Positions 8,490 through 18,136 of a stretch of 49,684 nt of DNA are shown in pieces. How positions within the stretch are numbered: position 1 is the first letter of the stretch; every line of letters starts with the position of its first letter. The stretch is from Polaromonas sp. UBA5171 (lineage in GTDB: Bacteria > Pseudomonadota > Gammaproteobacteria > Burkholderiales > Burkholderiaceae_C): assembly GCA_002413395.1 (NCBI GenBank), contig DHWX01000078.1:1-49684 (forward strand), in the 5' to 3' direction. The translations under genes and the position numbers were made by a program. The notes under the pieces were generated by a model that was given only the letters and a program-made list of their open reading frames with translations, was not told the origin of the DNA and did no database searches.

Positions 8490-8995
8490 GCCCGCTCTTC
8501 CTTGATCTGCTTGATCATTTTGGTTTTGATGCGGTTGCGCTTCAAAGGCGAAAGATATTCCACAAACACCTTGCCGATCAGGTGATCCATTTCATGCTGG
8601 ATGCAAACCGCCAGCATACCCTCGGCGGCATGTAACTGGCGCTTGCCATCCAGATCCAGCGCATGCACCTTCACGGCGACTGAACGCTCCACGCCGTCGT
8701 AAATGCCGGGCACCGACAGACAGCCCTCATCGCCAACGCGGGTCTCGTCGCTGGCCCAGATAATCTCCGGGTTGATCAGCACCAGCGGCCGGTCGCGGGT
8801 TTCGCTAACGTCAATCACGATCAGGCGTTCATGCACATCCACCTGCGTGGCGGCCAGTCCAATCCCTGCCGCGTCATACATGGTTTCCAGCATGGCATCG
8901 GCGAGCTTGCGCAGGCGCGCATCAACGGCGGCCACAGGCTTGGCGATCGTGTGCAAACGCGGGTCAGGATAGCGAAGGATGGTCAATGGGGTCAT
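8486..8995 (-). CDS. def: peptide deformylase
   Basis: Peptide deformylase removes the N-formyl group from nascent proteins using a metal ion. All three family motifs are present in the 169-residue protein: GIGLAATQV (motif 1), EGCLSVPG (motif 2, metal-ligand cysteine) and QHEMDHLIGK (motif 3, HExxH with two histidine ligands and the catalytic glutamate). It starts MTPLTILRYPDPRL at 8995. It is the first gene of a leftward set with the lipoprotein, fmt, azlC and azlD, so formylation and deformylation enzymes are made together. Confidence 0.96.
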   Translation of the reverse strand: MTPLTILRYPDPRLHTIAKPVAAVDARLRKLADAMLETMYDAAGIGLAATQVDVHERLIVIDVSETRDRPLVLINPEIIWASDETRVGDEGCLSVPGIYDGVERSVAVKVHALDLDGKRQLHAAEGMLAVCIQHEMDHLIGKVFVEYLSPLKRNRIKTKMIKQIKEERA

Positions 8996-9192
8996 GGGGT
9001 AAATGGGAGGATGTCGCTATTTTCGCCACTTTTTCCAGTTTTTTCTGTGCTCCGATATTCCCGGAATCGGGTAATCGTTGCTTAATCAATGACTTAAGTA
9101 CAAAATCGCCTGTAATTTATCAAGCCAAAAGCACGGACTGACAACGTCTTTTTCATCAAGTTGCAAGCGTGTCAGCCTCAAGGGCCTTCAAG

Positions 9193-10413
9193 ATGCAAAC
9201 TATTTTTGGTCGTCTCAGTCATATTTCAATAGCTGCCGCGGCCCTGCTGAGTGTCACCATCGACCTGCAGGCGCAGAACTTTCCGATTACTGCGGGCCAG
9301 CGAACCACGGCCACCCAAGTGGCCGAGGCTGGTATTCCCCTGGGAGACCTGATGCCCAATGCGCCCGATCATTACACCGTCAAACGGGGCGACACGCTGT
9401 GGGCGATTTCCGGCCTGTTTCTCAAACGCCCATGGCGCTGGCCGGAACTTTGGGGCATGAATATGCAGGAGATTCGCAACCCCCACCGAATCTACCCGGG
9501 CCAGCAGCTCACCCTTGAAAAAGCCAATGGCCGGGCCATGCTGCGCAGCAACCAGGCAGCAGGTGACGGCCCGCCCACCGATACCGTGCGGCTTTCACCG
9601 CGTACCCGCTATGAATCACTGGCGGACACCGCCATCCCGACGCTGGCACCCAGTGTCATTGAACCTTTCCTCACCGAGGCCATGATTGTCGATGAGGCGA
9701 CGTTTGCAACCGCCCCGCGCATTGTGGCCACGCAGGAAGGCCGTGTGCTGCTCAGCCGGGGGGACCGTGCCTACGCCCGCGGCGAATACACGGACGGCGC
9801 TGCTGGCAAGCCCCTGAGCGTTGCCAAGGGCGAACCGCGGGACTTCCGGGTGTTTCGCGACGCGACCCCCCTGAAAGACCCGACCACCCAGAAAATCCTG
9901 GGCTATGAAGCGCAATACGTTGGCAAGGCCGAGCTGGTGCGCGGTGAGTCCGTGGTCGAGACCAGCGACCCGGCTGGCAAGGCGCAGACCGAAATTGTGC
10001 CGGCCACCATTGACATCGTAGCCGCCAAGGAAGAAATGCGTGTTGGCGACCGACTGGTTCCAGAACCACCCCTTGAATTGCTCAGCTACGTGCCTCGTGC
10101 ACCGACAACTTCCATCACTGGCCAGATTGTTTCCGTTTATGGCAACGCAGTGGCGTATGCCGCGGAAAACCATGTTGTGGTGGTCAACCGGGGAGCCCTT
10201 GACGGTTTGGAGCGGGGGCACGTCATGGCCCTCTACAAGGACGGCCAGCGCCTGCGGGACAAGACCGACAGCGCCTGGCCGCGGATCAAGTTGCCCAACG
10301 AGCGCAACGGCTTGATGATGGTGTTCCGCACCTTTGATCACCTGTCTTATGCGTTAGTCCTACAGGTAACAGATGGTGTCAAGGTGGGTGACCGCTTCGC
10401 CAACCCGAGTTGA
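9193..10413 (+). CDS. LysM domain secreted protein
   Basis: The predicted protein of 406 residues starts MQTIFGRLSHISIAAAALL with a signal peptide ending near LQAQ, so it is exported. A LysM domain follows at about residues 60-110: HYTVKRGDTLWAISGLFLK, then WPELWGMNMQEIRNPHRIYPGQQL. LysM binds peptidoglycan. The rest is a long region without a catalytic motif that I recognise. The GTG at 9169 is an alternative start, but the ATG at 9193 gives a cleaner signal peptide. It is divergent from def and lies directly upstream of dprA, a common arrangement in related bacteria. The role is likely in the cell envelope. Confidence 0.85.
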   Translation: MQTIFGRLSHISIAAAALLSVTIDLQAQNFPITAGQRTTATQVAEAGIPLGDLMPNAPDHYTVKRGDTLWAISGLFLKRPWRWPELWGMNMQEIRNPHRIYPGQQLTLEKANGRAMLRSNQAAGDGPPTDTVRLSPRTRYESLADTAIPTLAPSVIEPFLTEAMIVDEATFATAPRIVATQEGRVLLSRGDRAYARGEYTDGAAGKPLSVAKGEPRDFRVFRDATPLKDPTTQKILGYEAQYVGKAELVRGESVVETSDPAGKAQTEIVPATIDIVAAKEEMRVGDRLVPEPPLELLSYVPRAPTTSITGQIVSVYGNAVAYAAENHVVVVNRGALDGLERGHVMALYKDGQRLRDKTDSAWPRIKLPNERNGLMMVFRTFDHLSYALVLQVTDGVKVGDRFANPS

Positions 10414-10515
10414 GTGTTCCATCCCCGGGGCTGATGCCGATGGCTGCTGCTTTGAAGCCACTCCACGGTCTTACCCTGGCCGGGTTCGACGCCGCCTCCT
10501 GAAACCAGCGATCAC

Positions 10516-11637
10516 GTGGACTCTCAAGAACTTCAAGCCTGGTTGCGGCTGACGCTGTCGCCTGGCGTAGGCAACGAAACCGCACGCAAGCTGCTGGCTG
10601 TGTTCGGTTCGGCGCAGGCTGTTTTTGAACAGAGCAGCGCCACCTTGCGACAACTTGGTTCCGACAAACTGGCCAGTGCCCTGCAAACCGAGCCAGCCGC
10701 CTTGGCCGTGCAGTTGCAGGGCACGCTGGAGTGGCTGCAGGCCAGCGATGACCGGCAGGTGGTTACCCTTGGCGACGCCGCTTACCCACCCGAACTGCTC
10801 GACATCGAAAACCCGCCTTTGATGCTTTATATGCTTGGCGCGCTTGTAAATTCTACCCAGCCAGCCACAAAAACAACAGCCGTGAAACTGGCCATCGTGG
10901 GCAGCCGCAACCCCACACCACAGGGCGAAGCGAACGCCCGCCAATTCGCCAGGGCGCTTGCCGGTGCCGGGCTCTGCGTGGTGTCGGGGCTCGCACTGGG
11001 AATTGATGGCGCGGCCCACGATGGCGCGATGCTGGGCGGCGGCGATACGATAGCTGTGGTCGGCACCGGACTGGACCGGGTCTATCCCAAAAAAAATCTC
11101 CCGCTGGCGTACCGGATTGCCCGGCAGGGCATGATCATCAGCGAGTTTGCGCTCGGCACCCCGCCACTGATGGCCAATTTCCCAAGACGCAACCGCATTA
11201 TTTCGGGGCTCTCCCGCGGTACGCTGGTGGTCGAGGCGGCGCTGCAATCGGGTTCGCTAATTACGGCGCGGCTGGCCGCAGAGCAGGGCAAGGAAGTGTT
11301 CGCTATTCCCGGCTCGATTCACTCGCCCCAGTCACGTGGCTGCCACGCACTGATCAAGCAGGGGGCCAAACTGGTCGAGGTGGCGCAAGATGTGCTGCAG
11401 GAGTTGAATCTTCCAATAACCGCACCGAGCGCGGGCGCCGGCGATACCGCTGTGCAGCAGCGCCCGGACGCCCCGCTTCTTGCCGCGATGGGCTTTGATG
11501 CCGTGAGTCTGGATGCCTTGCAGGCACGCTGCGGGCTGGATACCGCCCACCTGCAGGCAAAGCTGCTGGAGCTCGAATTGAGCGGACAGGTCGTGCGCCT
11601 GCCCGGAGGACTGTTCCAGCGCATGGCGATTGGCTGA
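10516..11637 (+). CDS. dprA: DNA processing protein DprA
   Basis: DprA binds incoming single-stranded DNA and loads RecA during natural transformation. The 373-residue protein starts with GTG at 10516 (MDSQELQAWLRLTLSPGVG), an N-terminal helix-hairpin-helix-like region. The Rossmann-like core then shows LAIVGSRNPTPQG, VVSGLALGIDGAAHDGAM, TIAVVGTGLDRVYP, FPRRNRIISGLS, and VFAIPGSIHSPQSRGCHALIKQGAKLV. A C-terminal winged-helix region (FDAVSLDALQARCGLDTAHLQAKLLELELSG split by a short linker) completes it. The linker ahead of the core contains an AT-rich stretch near 10841-10890. It is followed by smg after 67 bases. Confidence 0.94.
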   Translation: MDSQELQAWLRLTLSPGVGNETARKLLAVFGSAQAVFEQSSATLRQLGSDKLASALQTEPAALAVQLQGTLEWLQASDDRQVVTLGDAAYPPELLDIENPPLMLYMLGALVNSTQPATKTTAVKLAIVGSRNPTPQGEANARQFARALAGAGLCVVSGLALGIDGAAHDGAMLGGGDTIAVVGTGLDRVYPKKNLPLAYRIARQGMIISEFALGTPPLMANFPRRNRIISGLSRGTLVVEAALQSGSLITARLAAEQGKEVFAIPGSIHSPQSRGCHALIKQGAKLVEVAQDVLQELNLPITAPSAGAGDTAVQQRPDAPLLAAMGFDAVSLDALQARCGLDTAHLQAKLLELELSGQVVRLPGGLFQRMAIG

Positions 11638-11704
11638 CACCGCAAAATTTGGCCGCGGCAACCCTGCTTCACACGATCACCGCGGTCTGCGTTATATTGA
11701 GTCC

Positions 11705-12211
11705 ATGTTTGAAGTACTGGTGTACGTTTACGAGAATTACTGGCAAGGCGATGCTTGCCCAGAGCTTGCGCGGCTGAGTCGCAAACTCACCGCCGCAGGA
11801 TTTGATGCCGAGGAAATCCAGGCGGCTCTGGTGTGGCTGGACGGTCTGAACATAGCGGCTCAGGGTGCACGGGTCAATCGGCCGGTCAGGGCAGTATCGG
11901 ATGCCATGCCCCATGCTGTCGGTATGCAGCCGCAATCGGTCGATAGCCTGCGTATTTACCCGGTAGCCGAGCAAGTGCATCTGGGCGCGCAGAGTCTGGG
12001 GTTTGTGAGCTTTCTGGAATCATCGGGTGTATTGCCGCCGCATATGCGCGAGATCGTCATTGATCGCGCCATGGCGGCTCCCGGCGACCCGGTCGCGCTG
12101 GATGACCTGAAAATCATCGTGCTCATGGTGTATTGGAGCTTTGGCGAGGAGCCCGACGCGCTGGTCCTCGACGAATTGTGTGACGACGCCCAGTTTCGAA
12201 TCGCGCACTGA
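11705..12211 (+). CDS. smg: Smg family protein (DUF494)
   Basis: The 168-residue protein starts MFEVLVYVYENYWQGDACP at 11705 and matches the Smg/DUF494 family. That family has a fixed length near 160 and lies next to dprA in many proteobacteria. Its N-terminal half (ELARLSRKLTAAGFDAEEI) reads as a helical winged-helix-like module. The C-terminal half contains LESSGVLPPHMREIVIDRAM and a final IIVLMVYWSFGEEPDALVLDEL. The biochemical function is not established. The gene converges on the DUF1631 gene with only a 22-base gap. Confidence 0.9.
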   Translation: MFEVLVYVYENYWQGDACPELARLSRKLTAAGFDAEEIQAALVWLDGLNIAAQGARVNRPVRAVSDAMPHAVGMQPQSVDSLRIYPVAEQVHLGAQSLGFVSFLESSGVLPPHMREIVIDRAMAAPGDPVALDDLKIIVLMVYWSFGEEPDALVLDELCDDAQFRIAH

Positions 12212-12233
12212 GAACCCGTCCAGGGACAGAGCC

Positions 12234-14810
12234 CTAGCCGAGCAGCCGCTCCGGGTTGGCATCAAGCTTGGCCAACGCGTTGCGCGTTGCGCGCACCGTG
12301 AGCGCCTCTTCTTCCGTGGGTACCAGTAAACCGGCTTGCAGGTAGGCCGCCAGGCGGCGTGCCTGAATCAAAAAATTGCGCCCGTTCGCGGCGGCAAACA
12401 GATACAACTGCTGGCGCTCGCTGCACCAGGCAAACTGGACGTGGCTGATCTTGCCGTTGTGATCCAGGCTGAACCAGGTACCGAGCTGCAACTCTTTTGC
12501 CCACGCGCGCATGGCCTCGGTCGGATGACTCCCGCCATCGGTAATTACCTCGATATCCGTGGCGTCAATGCCGATCATTGTTACCAGGCTGTCAATGTCG
12601 AGCGGCAAGTCGCCCACATCCGCATCGGACAGATAGTCTTCCAGGTGCGCCAGGCGTTTGGCCATTGCATCGATGCGCTCGCCGGAGATGGCATCGGTCT
12701 TGGACATGAACGCGTCGGCCAGCGTGTCGCTGATAATTTTCAGATGACCATCCTGCTCGGGGATACTCAGGCCAAGCGTCGACATGCCCAGGCGCAGCAG
12801 TTGCAGCAATTTGGGCAAATCGGCAATCACGCGGGCTCGATCCTCGCGGTTGGGCTTGGCGCTTGCGGCCCACACCAAGTCGGCAGCGGCGCGTTTAAGC
12901 GAGATCGTTTCAGCGTGCTGCGGACCGTTTCTGATGGCTGCGATGGCCAGCACCTCGGCCCAGATTTTGAACAGGAATTCGCGGATTTCCTCGCGCACCG
13001 GCATGTCATTGAGCATGTTGCGCATTTCAATGGTGTACTGGATGGCCATGGTTTCTTTTTGTTCAACCTGCTGGGCCACACTCACGACGCGCGCCGTGCC
13101 ACCTTGTGCCGAAAGGAATTTGGACAGGAACCTGTCAAACTCGTCATAGACAAGCTGGAACACCCGTCGTCCGGTTTCGGGATACTGTTCGATCACTTGC
13201 ACGACCCGCTTGACCTCGGATTCAATGGCGCTGCCCGACACCTTCACGTCGAACCCGAGCACGCAGGAACCCATGCGGTCAATCAGCCGGCGCGCCGGAT
13301 GCTGCAGCGAGCCGAAAAATTCGGGTTCCACAATGGCCACGCGCAGCACCGGCATTTGCAGGCGCGCAAACCAGACCCGGATCCCCGCAGGAATGCGTTC
13401 CTCGGCCAGAATGCTCTGGAACATCAGGGCCACAATTTCGATGATGGCCTTTTCGGCGGATGTGGACGCTGCCTGTTTGAGCGTGCTGGTGCGCGTGCGC
13501 AACACCCCCATGGCCTGGTCAACATGGGTCTGACCATACACTTCAACTTGGGCATCCGCCAGCAGGATACGCTCGGCACTGTGCTCTTCGACCCGCTGCA
13601 CGCTGGCCATTGCCTGCGCGAGCTGCGGTGAAGGCTGGTTGGAACGCGTGTCATCAAAGCCCTCAACCTGGCTTGAAAGCAGGCGTTTGAGGTTCCCAAT
13701 TACCCCTTGGGCCCGTATGCGGGCCCGGGCCAGTGGCGTGGTTCCGGTTTGCATGCGTGTCTCGTCATAGACCGAATGGTGTGAGATGCCCCTTTGAGGG
13801 TTCTGGACACCTTCTGCCGCACTGCCGCCTACGGTTGTGCCGCCGCGTGCCAAACTGTGGCCCCATGAATTGGTGCTGGTGGGGGCCCTGGAACCACTAC
13901 CGCCACGGCCTTCTTCCCCGCCACGTCTGCCATGCTGACCGGGTCCGGAACCGCCCGCGCCACCGTTACCGGCATCCCATGCGCCACCTGACGAATAAGT
14001 CCCGGCACCGCCTTTGCCTGACCCGCCGCTCCGGGAACCGTCGCCCGAACCATCACCGCCCAAACCACCACTGCCCGAGCTGTTCGTTCCGTTGCCAGAT
14101 GATGCTCTTTGCTGTATTGGCTCAGGACTGTCATTGGAACCCGAATTCGGCGTGATCGATGAAGCTGTGCGCTTGAGCAAAGGGCGTAAATCGATTGTCG
14201 CCATGACCCCTTGCCGAATCAAAAATTCGTTGGTCGCGCGATAAATTTCCAGCATGTATTCGGCCATGCTTTTCTGAATCAGGTCCTGGAGCGTGAGCCA
14301 CACCTGGCGCGGCAAGTGTGCATGAGTCCATTGCTCGACCAGATGCTGCGCCAGCACCTCAGGGCGAAAAATATCTGTTTTATGAAGATCGGGAATCGCC
14401 TCGAGATGCTGGATCCGAAGCCGCAAGTCGTTCAGTTCCCAACTCGCAAAATCAAGCAGTCTCAATGCCAAGCGTGAGGCCAGAATTTTGTCTTCGACCA
14501 CCTCGTCGCCCATCAACTCAAGCAGGCTGTTGTTAACCTGTTTTGACGGTGCTAGCGCAGTGGGAACAAACTGCGCCTGGGTCCATGCGCTGGAAGTGCC
14601 CTGCACCCAGGCTGCCCCATTTTTCTGAAAAACGATCACGGCGTCGCGCCGCTCCCGCATGTCACGTACGCTGCCATGCTGGTCCATCAAGACAGTCAAC
14701 TGGGCATGCAGCGCCTTGGCCAGCATGGGCAACATCCGCACGGCGCGCTCCACAAACAGCGCGCGTGCCTGCTCAGCTAGTAGACTGTTTTTTTGGGTAG
14801 TTGGAGCCAC
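12234..14810 (-). CDS. DUF1631 family protein
   Basis: The 858-residue protein belongs to DUF1631, a family of large proteobacterial proteins of unknown function. The start is a GTG at 14810; no strong ribosome-binding site is seen, so the N-terminus is uncertain. Residues 1-225 are helical. Residues of about 238-335 form a low-complexity linker dominated by Gly, Ser and charged residues (13.8-14.1 kb). The long C-terminal half is again helical, with LRVAIVEPEFFGSLQHPARR and LIDRMGSCVLGFDV, typical of the family. The end is a small domain near LGTWFSLDHNGKISHVQFAW that looks PilZ-like, as seen in several DUF1631 proteins. That would fit a cyclic-di-GMP link, but the RxxxR motif was not seen. 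It follows secF by 28 bases on the same strand. Confidence 0.8.
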   Translation of the reverse strand: MAPTTQKNSLLAEQARALFVERAVRMLPMLAKALHAQLTVLMDQHGSVRDMRERRDAVIVFQKNGAAWVQGTSSAWTQAQFVPTALAPSKQVNNSLLELMGDEVVEDKILASRLALRLLDFASWELNDLRLRIQHLEAIPDLHKTDIFRPEVLAQHLVEQWTHAHLPRQVWLTLQDLIQKSMAEYMLEIYRATNEFLIRQGVMATIDLRPLLKRTASSITPNSGSNDSPEPIQQRASSGNGTNSSGSGGLGGDGSGDGSRSGGSGKGGAGTYSSGGAWDAGNGGAGGSGPGQHGRRGGEEGRGGSGSRAPTSTNSWGHSLARGGTTVGGSAAEGVQNPQRGISHHSVYDETRMQTGTTPLARARIRAQGVIGNLKRLLSSQVEGFDDTRSNQPSPQLAQAMASVQRVEEHSAERILLADAQVEVYGQTHVDQAMGVLRTRTSTLKQAASTSAEKAIIEIVALMFQSILAEERIPAGIRVWFARLQMPVLRVAIVEPEFFGSLQHPARRLIDRMGSCVLGFDVKVSGSAIESEVKRVVQVIEQYPETGRRVFQLVYDEFDRFLSKFLSAQGGTARVVSVAQQVEQKETMAIQYTIEMRNMLNDMPVREEIREFLFKIWAEVLAIAAIRNGPQHAETISLKRAAADLVWAASAKPNREDRARVIADLPKLLQLLRLGMSTLGLSIPEQDGHLKIISDTLADAFMSKTDAISGERIDAMAKRLAHLEDYLSDADVGDLPLDIDSLVTMIGIDATDIEVITDGGSHPTEAMRAWAKELQLGTWFSLDHNGKISHVQFAWCSERQQLYLFAAANGRNFLIQARRLAAYLQAGLLVPTEEEALTVRATRNALAKLDANPERLLG

Positions 14811-14838
14811 AACCGAACTGAGGGGTTATTCTCCTAGC

Positions 14839-15792
14839 TTACACCGTAGCACCGGCATTGGGGTCGCTCGGGTCGTGTTCCTTTTTTGCCGGGCCCTTGA
14901 CCAGGTCTTCACGCTTGATGCCCAGCCACATGGCAATTGCGGCTGCCACGAAGACCGAGGAATAAATGCCGAACAGGATGCCGATAGTCAGGGCCAGGGC
15001 GAAGTAATGGAGTGTCGCGCCGCCAAAGAGCAGCATCGACAACACCATGATCTGCGTGGAGCCATGGGTAATGATGGTGCGGCTGATGGTGGAGGTGATC
15101 GCGTTGTTGATGATCTCCACCGTATTCATCTTGCGGTAGCGGCGGAAGTTCTCACGAATCCGGTCAAAAATCACCACGGATTCATTCACGGAATAACCCA
15201 GTACAGCCAGTACTGCAGCCAGCACCGCGAGCGAAAACTCCCACTGGAAAAAGGCGAAAAAACCGAGAATGATGACCACGTCATGCAAGTTGGCGATGAT
15301 GGCTGCCACCGCATATTTCCACTCAAAACGGAAGGCGAGATAGACCATGATGCCAAACACTACCATTCCCAGCGCCTTCATGCCATCCTGCGCCAGCTCT
15401 TCGCCCACCTGGGGTCCGACAAACTCGGTGCGGCGCAGCGACACATCGCTGTTGGCAGCCTTTAGCGCCGCCAGTACTTTTTCGCTTTGCTGGGCGGTGC
15501 TCACGCCCTTTTGCGCTGGCAAGCGGATCATCACATCGCGCGAGGTACCGAAATTCTGCACTTGCACATCGTTCAAGCCCAAACCGGCCACCGTGCTGCG
15601 AATTTTTCCGACATCGGCAGCCTGCGTGTAATTCACTTCCATCAGGGTACCGCCCGTGAACTCCACCGACAGGTGCAAGCCGCGGGAAAACAGGAAGAAC
15701 ACGGCCAATGCAAAGGTCACAAAACTGATGGCGTTGAAGATCAACGCATGTCGCATGAATGGAATGTCGCGGTGAATTTTGAAGAATTCCAT
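14839..15792 (-). CDS. secF: protein translocase subunit SecF
   Basis: SecF forms, with SecD, the proton-driven complex that helps SecYEG export proteins. The 317-residue protein starts MEFFKIHRDIPFMRHALIF, with a first membrane helix, then the periplasmic domain containing VEFTGGTLMEV. Five further membrane segments follow, with the signatures LAVLGYSVNESVVIFDRIREN and ISRTIITHGSTQIMVLSMLLFGG, where the conserved charged residues of the proton path lie. It follows secD after 39 bases. Confidence 0.96.
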   Translation of the reverse strand: MEFFKIHRDIPFMRHALIFNAISFVTFALAVFFLFSRGLHLSVEFTGGTLMEVNYTQAADVGKIRSTVAGLGLNDVQVQNFGTSRDVMIRLPAQKGVSTAQQSEKVLAALKAANSDVSLRRTEFVGPQVGEELAQDGMKALGMVVFGIMVYLAFRFEWKYAVAAIIANLHDVVIILGFFAFFQWEFSLAVLAAVLAVLGYSVNESVVIFDRIRENFRRYRKMNTVEIINNAITSTISRTIITHGSTQIMVLSMLLFGGATLHYFALALTIGILFGIYSSVFVAAAIAMWLGIKREDLVKGPAKKEHDPSDPNAGATV

Positions 15793-15831
15793 CTGGGTTC
15801 CTTGGAGAGCGGCTCAGAAAAAAGAGAGGGA

Positions 15832-17706
15832 CTATTTTGTGACAGTGCCAGACGTGGCTGGCCGCCAAACGGTTCCGATGGACACGCTTTTCAGCTTTTT
15901 CTGGCGGCCATACCAGAGGTTGACCAGGCCGCGGGAGAAAAATACCGCCGAGAACATGCTGGTCAAAATGCCGATGACGTGCACCACCGCAAAACCGCGC
16001 ACTGACCCGGAACCGAAGGCCAGCAAGGCCAGGCCCACAATCAGCGTCGAGGTGTTGGAGTCCAGAATGGTTGCCCAGGCCCGCTCATAACCCGCATGAA
16101 TAGCAGCCTGCGGCGAGGCGCCGCCGCGCAACTCTTCGCGCACCCGTTCATTGATCAGCACGTTGGAGTCAATCGCCATGCCGAGGGCCAGCGCCATGGC
16201 CGCCATGCCGGGCAAGGTCAGGGTGGCCTGCAGCATGGAAAGAACCGCCACCAGCAGTAGTAAGTTGACGGCGAGCGCCAGTCCAGAAAACAACCCGAAC
16301 AGCATGTAGTACATGGCCATGAACGCGACGATCACCACAAAACCCCATGCGACGCTGTGAAAACCCTTGGCAATATTTTCCGCGCCAAGCGTCGGGCCAA
16401 TCGTGCGCTCCTCGATGATTTCCATGGGTGCGGCCAGCGAACCCGCACGCAACAGCAGTGCCAGGTCACTGGCTTCACCCACGCTCATGGAGCCTGAAAT
16501 CTGGAAGCGGTTGCCGAGTTCGCTCTGGATGACCGGTGCCGTCAATACCTCGCCCTTGCCTTTTTCAAACAACAAGATGGCCATGCGTTTCTTGATATTT
16601 TCGCGACTGACATCGCGCATGATGCGTCCGCCCTTGGCATCAACCGTCAGGTCCACCTTGGGCTGCTGGGTCTGTGAATCAAAGCCTGGCTGCGCGTCCG
16701 TCAGGCTTTCGCCGGTCAGGATCACCTGTTTCTTGACGATCACTACCTGACCATTACGCTCCAGAAAGCGCTCATCACCAAAAGGCACAACACCTGCACT
16801 GTCAACGACGGCCCTGGCTTCGGTGCTGTCATCGACCAGGCGCATCTCCAGCGTAGCCGTGCGGCCCAAAATGTCCTTGGCCTTGGCCGTGTCCTGAACA
16901 CCCGGCAATTGCACCACGATGCGATCAATGCCCTGCTGCTGAATCACCGGCTCAGCCACCCCCAACTCGTTAATCCGGTTGTGCAAGGTCACCATGTTCT
17001 GCTTGAGTGCCTGGTCCTGGATCCGCCGGGCGGCCTCGGGTTTGATACTGGCCGTCAACTGGTATTCGGTGCCCTGCGGCGTGTCCACCGTCTGGATATC
17101 CGGAAACTGGTCCTGAATCAGTCCTTTGGCAGAAGCCAGTGTCTCGGCATCGCGGAATTGAATATTGATGGCTTGCTTGTCGCGGCTGATACCGCTGTGC
17201 CGGATATTTTTTTCGCGCAGCGACAGGCGGATGTCGCCCGCCAGAGACTCGACCCGTTTGGTCAGTGCCGCCTGCATGTCCACCTGAAGCATGAAGTGCA
17301 CGCCTCCGCGCAAGTCCAGCCCCAGATACATGGGAAACGCATGCAGCGAGGTCAACCAGGCCGGTGAACGCGACAGCAAATTGAGCGCGACCACATAGGC
17401 CGGATCCTCGGGATCGGGTGCCAAGGCCTTCTGGATGGCATCCTTGGCTTTGATCTGCGTATCGGTATTGTCAAATCGGGCTTTGACGGAACTGCCCTCC
17501 AGGGTAATAGCATCGGCCACAATGCCTGCGGACTTGAGCGCCTGCTCCACCCGGGCCGTGGTGGTGGCGTCAATCTTGACCGTGGATTTGAGGCTGGAGA
17601 CCTGTACTGCCGGCGCTTCACCGAAAAAATTGGGCAGTGTGTACAGGATTGCGATCAGCAACGCGAACACAACAATGGCGTACTTCCAGGCTGGATAACG
17701 ATTCAT
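15832..17706 (-). CDS. secD: protein translocase subunit SecD
   Basis: SecD is the larger partner of SecF in the inner membrane. The 624-residue protein starts MNRYPAWKYAIVVFALLIA. Its first membrane helix is followed by a large periplasmic region with LGLDLRGGVHFMLQVD, the P1 head and NKRVESLAG-like helices. The C-terminal membrane part carries LGMAIDSNVLINERVREEL, the essential aspartate-containing motif. The length is normal for betaproteobacteria. It lies between yajC and secF. Confidence 0.96.
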   Translation of the reverse strand: MNRYPAWKYAIVVFALLIAILYTLPNFFGEAPAVQVSSLKSTVKIDATTTARVEQALKSAGIVADAITLEGSSVKARFDNTDTQIKAKDAIQKALAPDPEDPAYVVALNLLSRSPAWLTSLHAFPMYLGLDLRGGVHFMLQVDMQAALTKRVESLAGDIRLSLREKNIRHSGISRDKQAINIQFRDAETLASAKGLIQDQFPDIQTVDTPQGTEYQLTASIKPEAARRIQDQALKQNMVTLHNRINELGVAEPVIQQQGIDRIVVQLPGVQDTAKAKDILGRTATLEMRLVDDSTEARAVVDSAGVVPFGDERFLERNGQVVIVKKQVILTGESLTDAQPGFDSQTQQPKVDLTVDAKGGRIMRDVSRENIKKRMAILLFEKGKGEVLTAPVIQSELGNRFQISGSMSVGEASDLALLLRAGSLAAPMEIIEERTIGPTLGAENIAKGFHSVAWGFVVIVAFMAMYYMLFGLFSGLALAVNLLLLVAVLSMLQATLTLPGMAAMALALGMAIDSNVLINERVREELRGGASPQAAIHAGYERAWATILDSNTSTLIVGLALLAFGSGSVRGFAVVHVIGILTSMFSAVFFSRGLVNLWYGRQKKLKSVSIGTVWRPATSGTVTK

Positions 17707-17794
17707 GGGACGGCTGTTCCTGGTGGGCGGGTGAACAAAAGGGGCCTTGGCGGGTGTGTGTCAGTGTGCCAACACGCCGATCTGCCTGATGGAC

Positions 17795-18136
17795 TTATTT
17801 GGCGGTATTGATGGCACCCTTGGGCAGCACCTGGACGATGGCGCTGCGCTGCAGTTGCACTTCCACGCCGGGAGTCAGCTCAAGCGTCAGGTAGACCTCG
17901 CCAAGCTTGGTGACCTTGCCAAGCAGCCCGCCAGCGGTGGCAACTTCATCGCCTTTGGCCAAGGCTTCAATCATCGCGCGATGATCCTTTTGTTTCTTCA
18001 TTTGCGGGCGGATCATCACAAAATAGAGCACTACAAACATCAGCACGAGGGGCAGCGTGCCGGTCAGTGAAGACATCCAGTCGCTACTTGCGGCGGCAGC
18101 GGGGGCGGTTTGGGCGAAGGCGGAAGAAATGAACAC
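17795..18136 (-). CDS. yajC: preprotein translocase subunit YajC
   Basis: YajC is a small single-span accessory of the SecDF complex. The chosen start is a GTG at 18136 (MFISSAFAQTAPAAAASSD), with GGAG seven bases upstream. That gives 113 residues, normal for YajC; the longer open frame upstream has no family resemblance. The membrane helix is LPLVLMFVVLYFVMIRPQMKKQ, followed by the conserved KGDEVATAGGLLGKVTKL segment. It is the first gene of yajC-secD-secF. The usual upstream neighbours tgt and queA are not in this window. Confidence 0.94.
   Translation of the reverse strand: MFISSAFAQTAPAAAASSDWMSSLTGTLPLVLMFVVLYFVMIRPQMKKQKDHRAMIEALAKGDEVATAGGLLGKVTKLGEVYLTLELTPGVEVQLQRSAIVQVLPKGAINTAK

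Noticed and set aside
12336..13631. A 431-codon open frame antisense to the DUF1631 gene, and similar long antisense frames over purC, fba, pyk and atpD
   Set aside because: All mirror conserved genes, show His/Gln/Arg-rich composition typical of shadow translations, and have no ribosome-binding sites.
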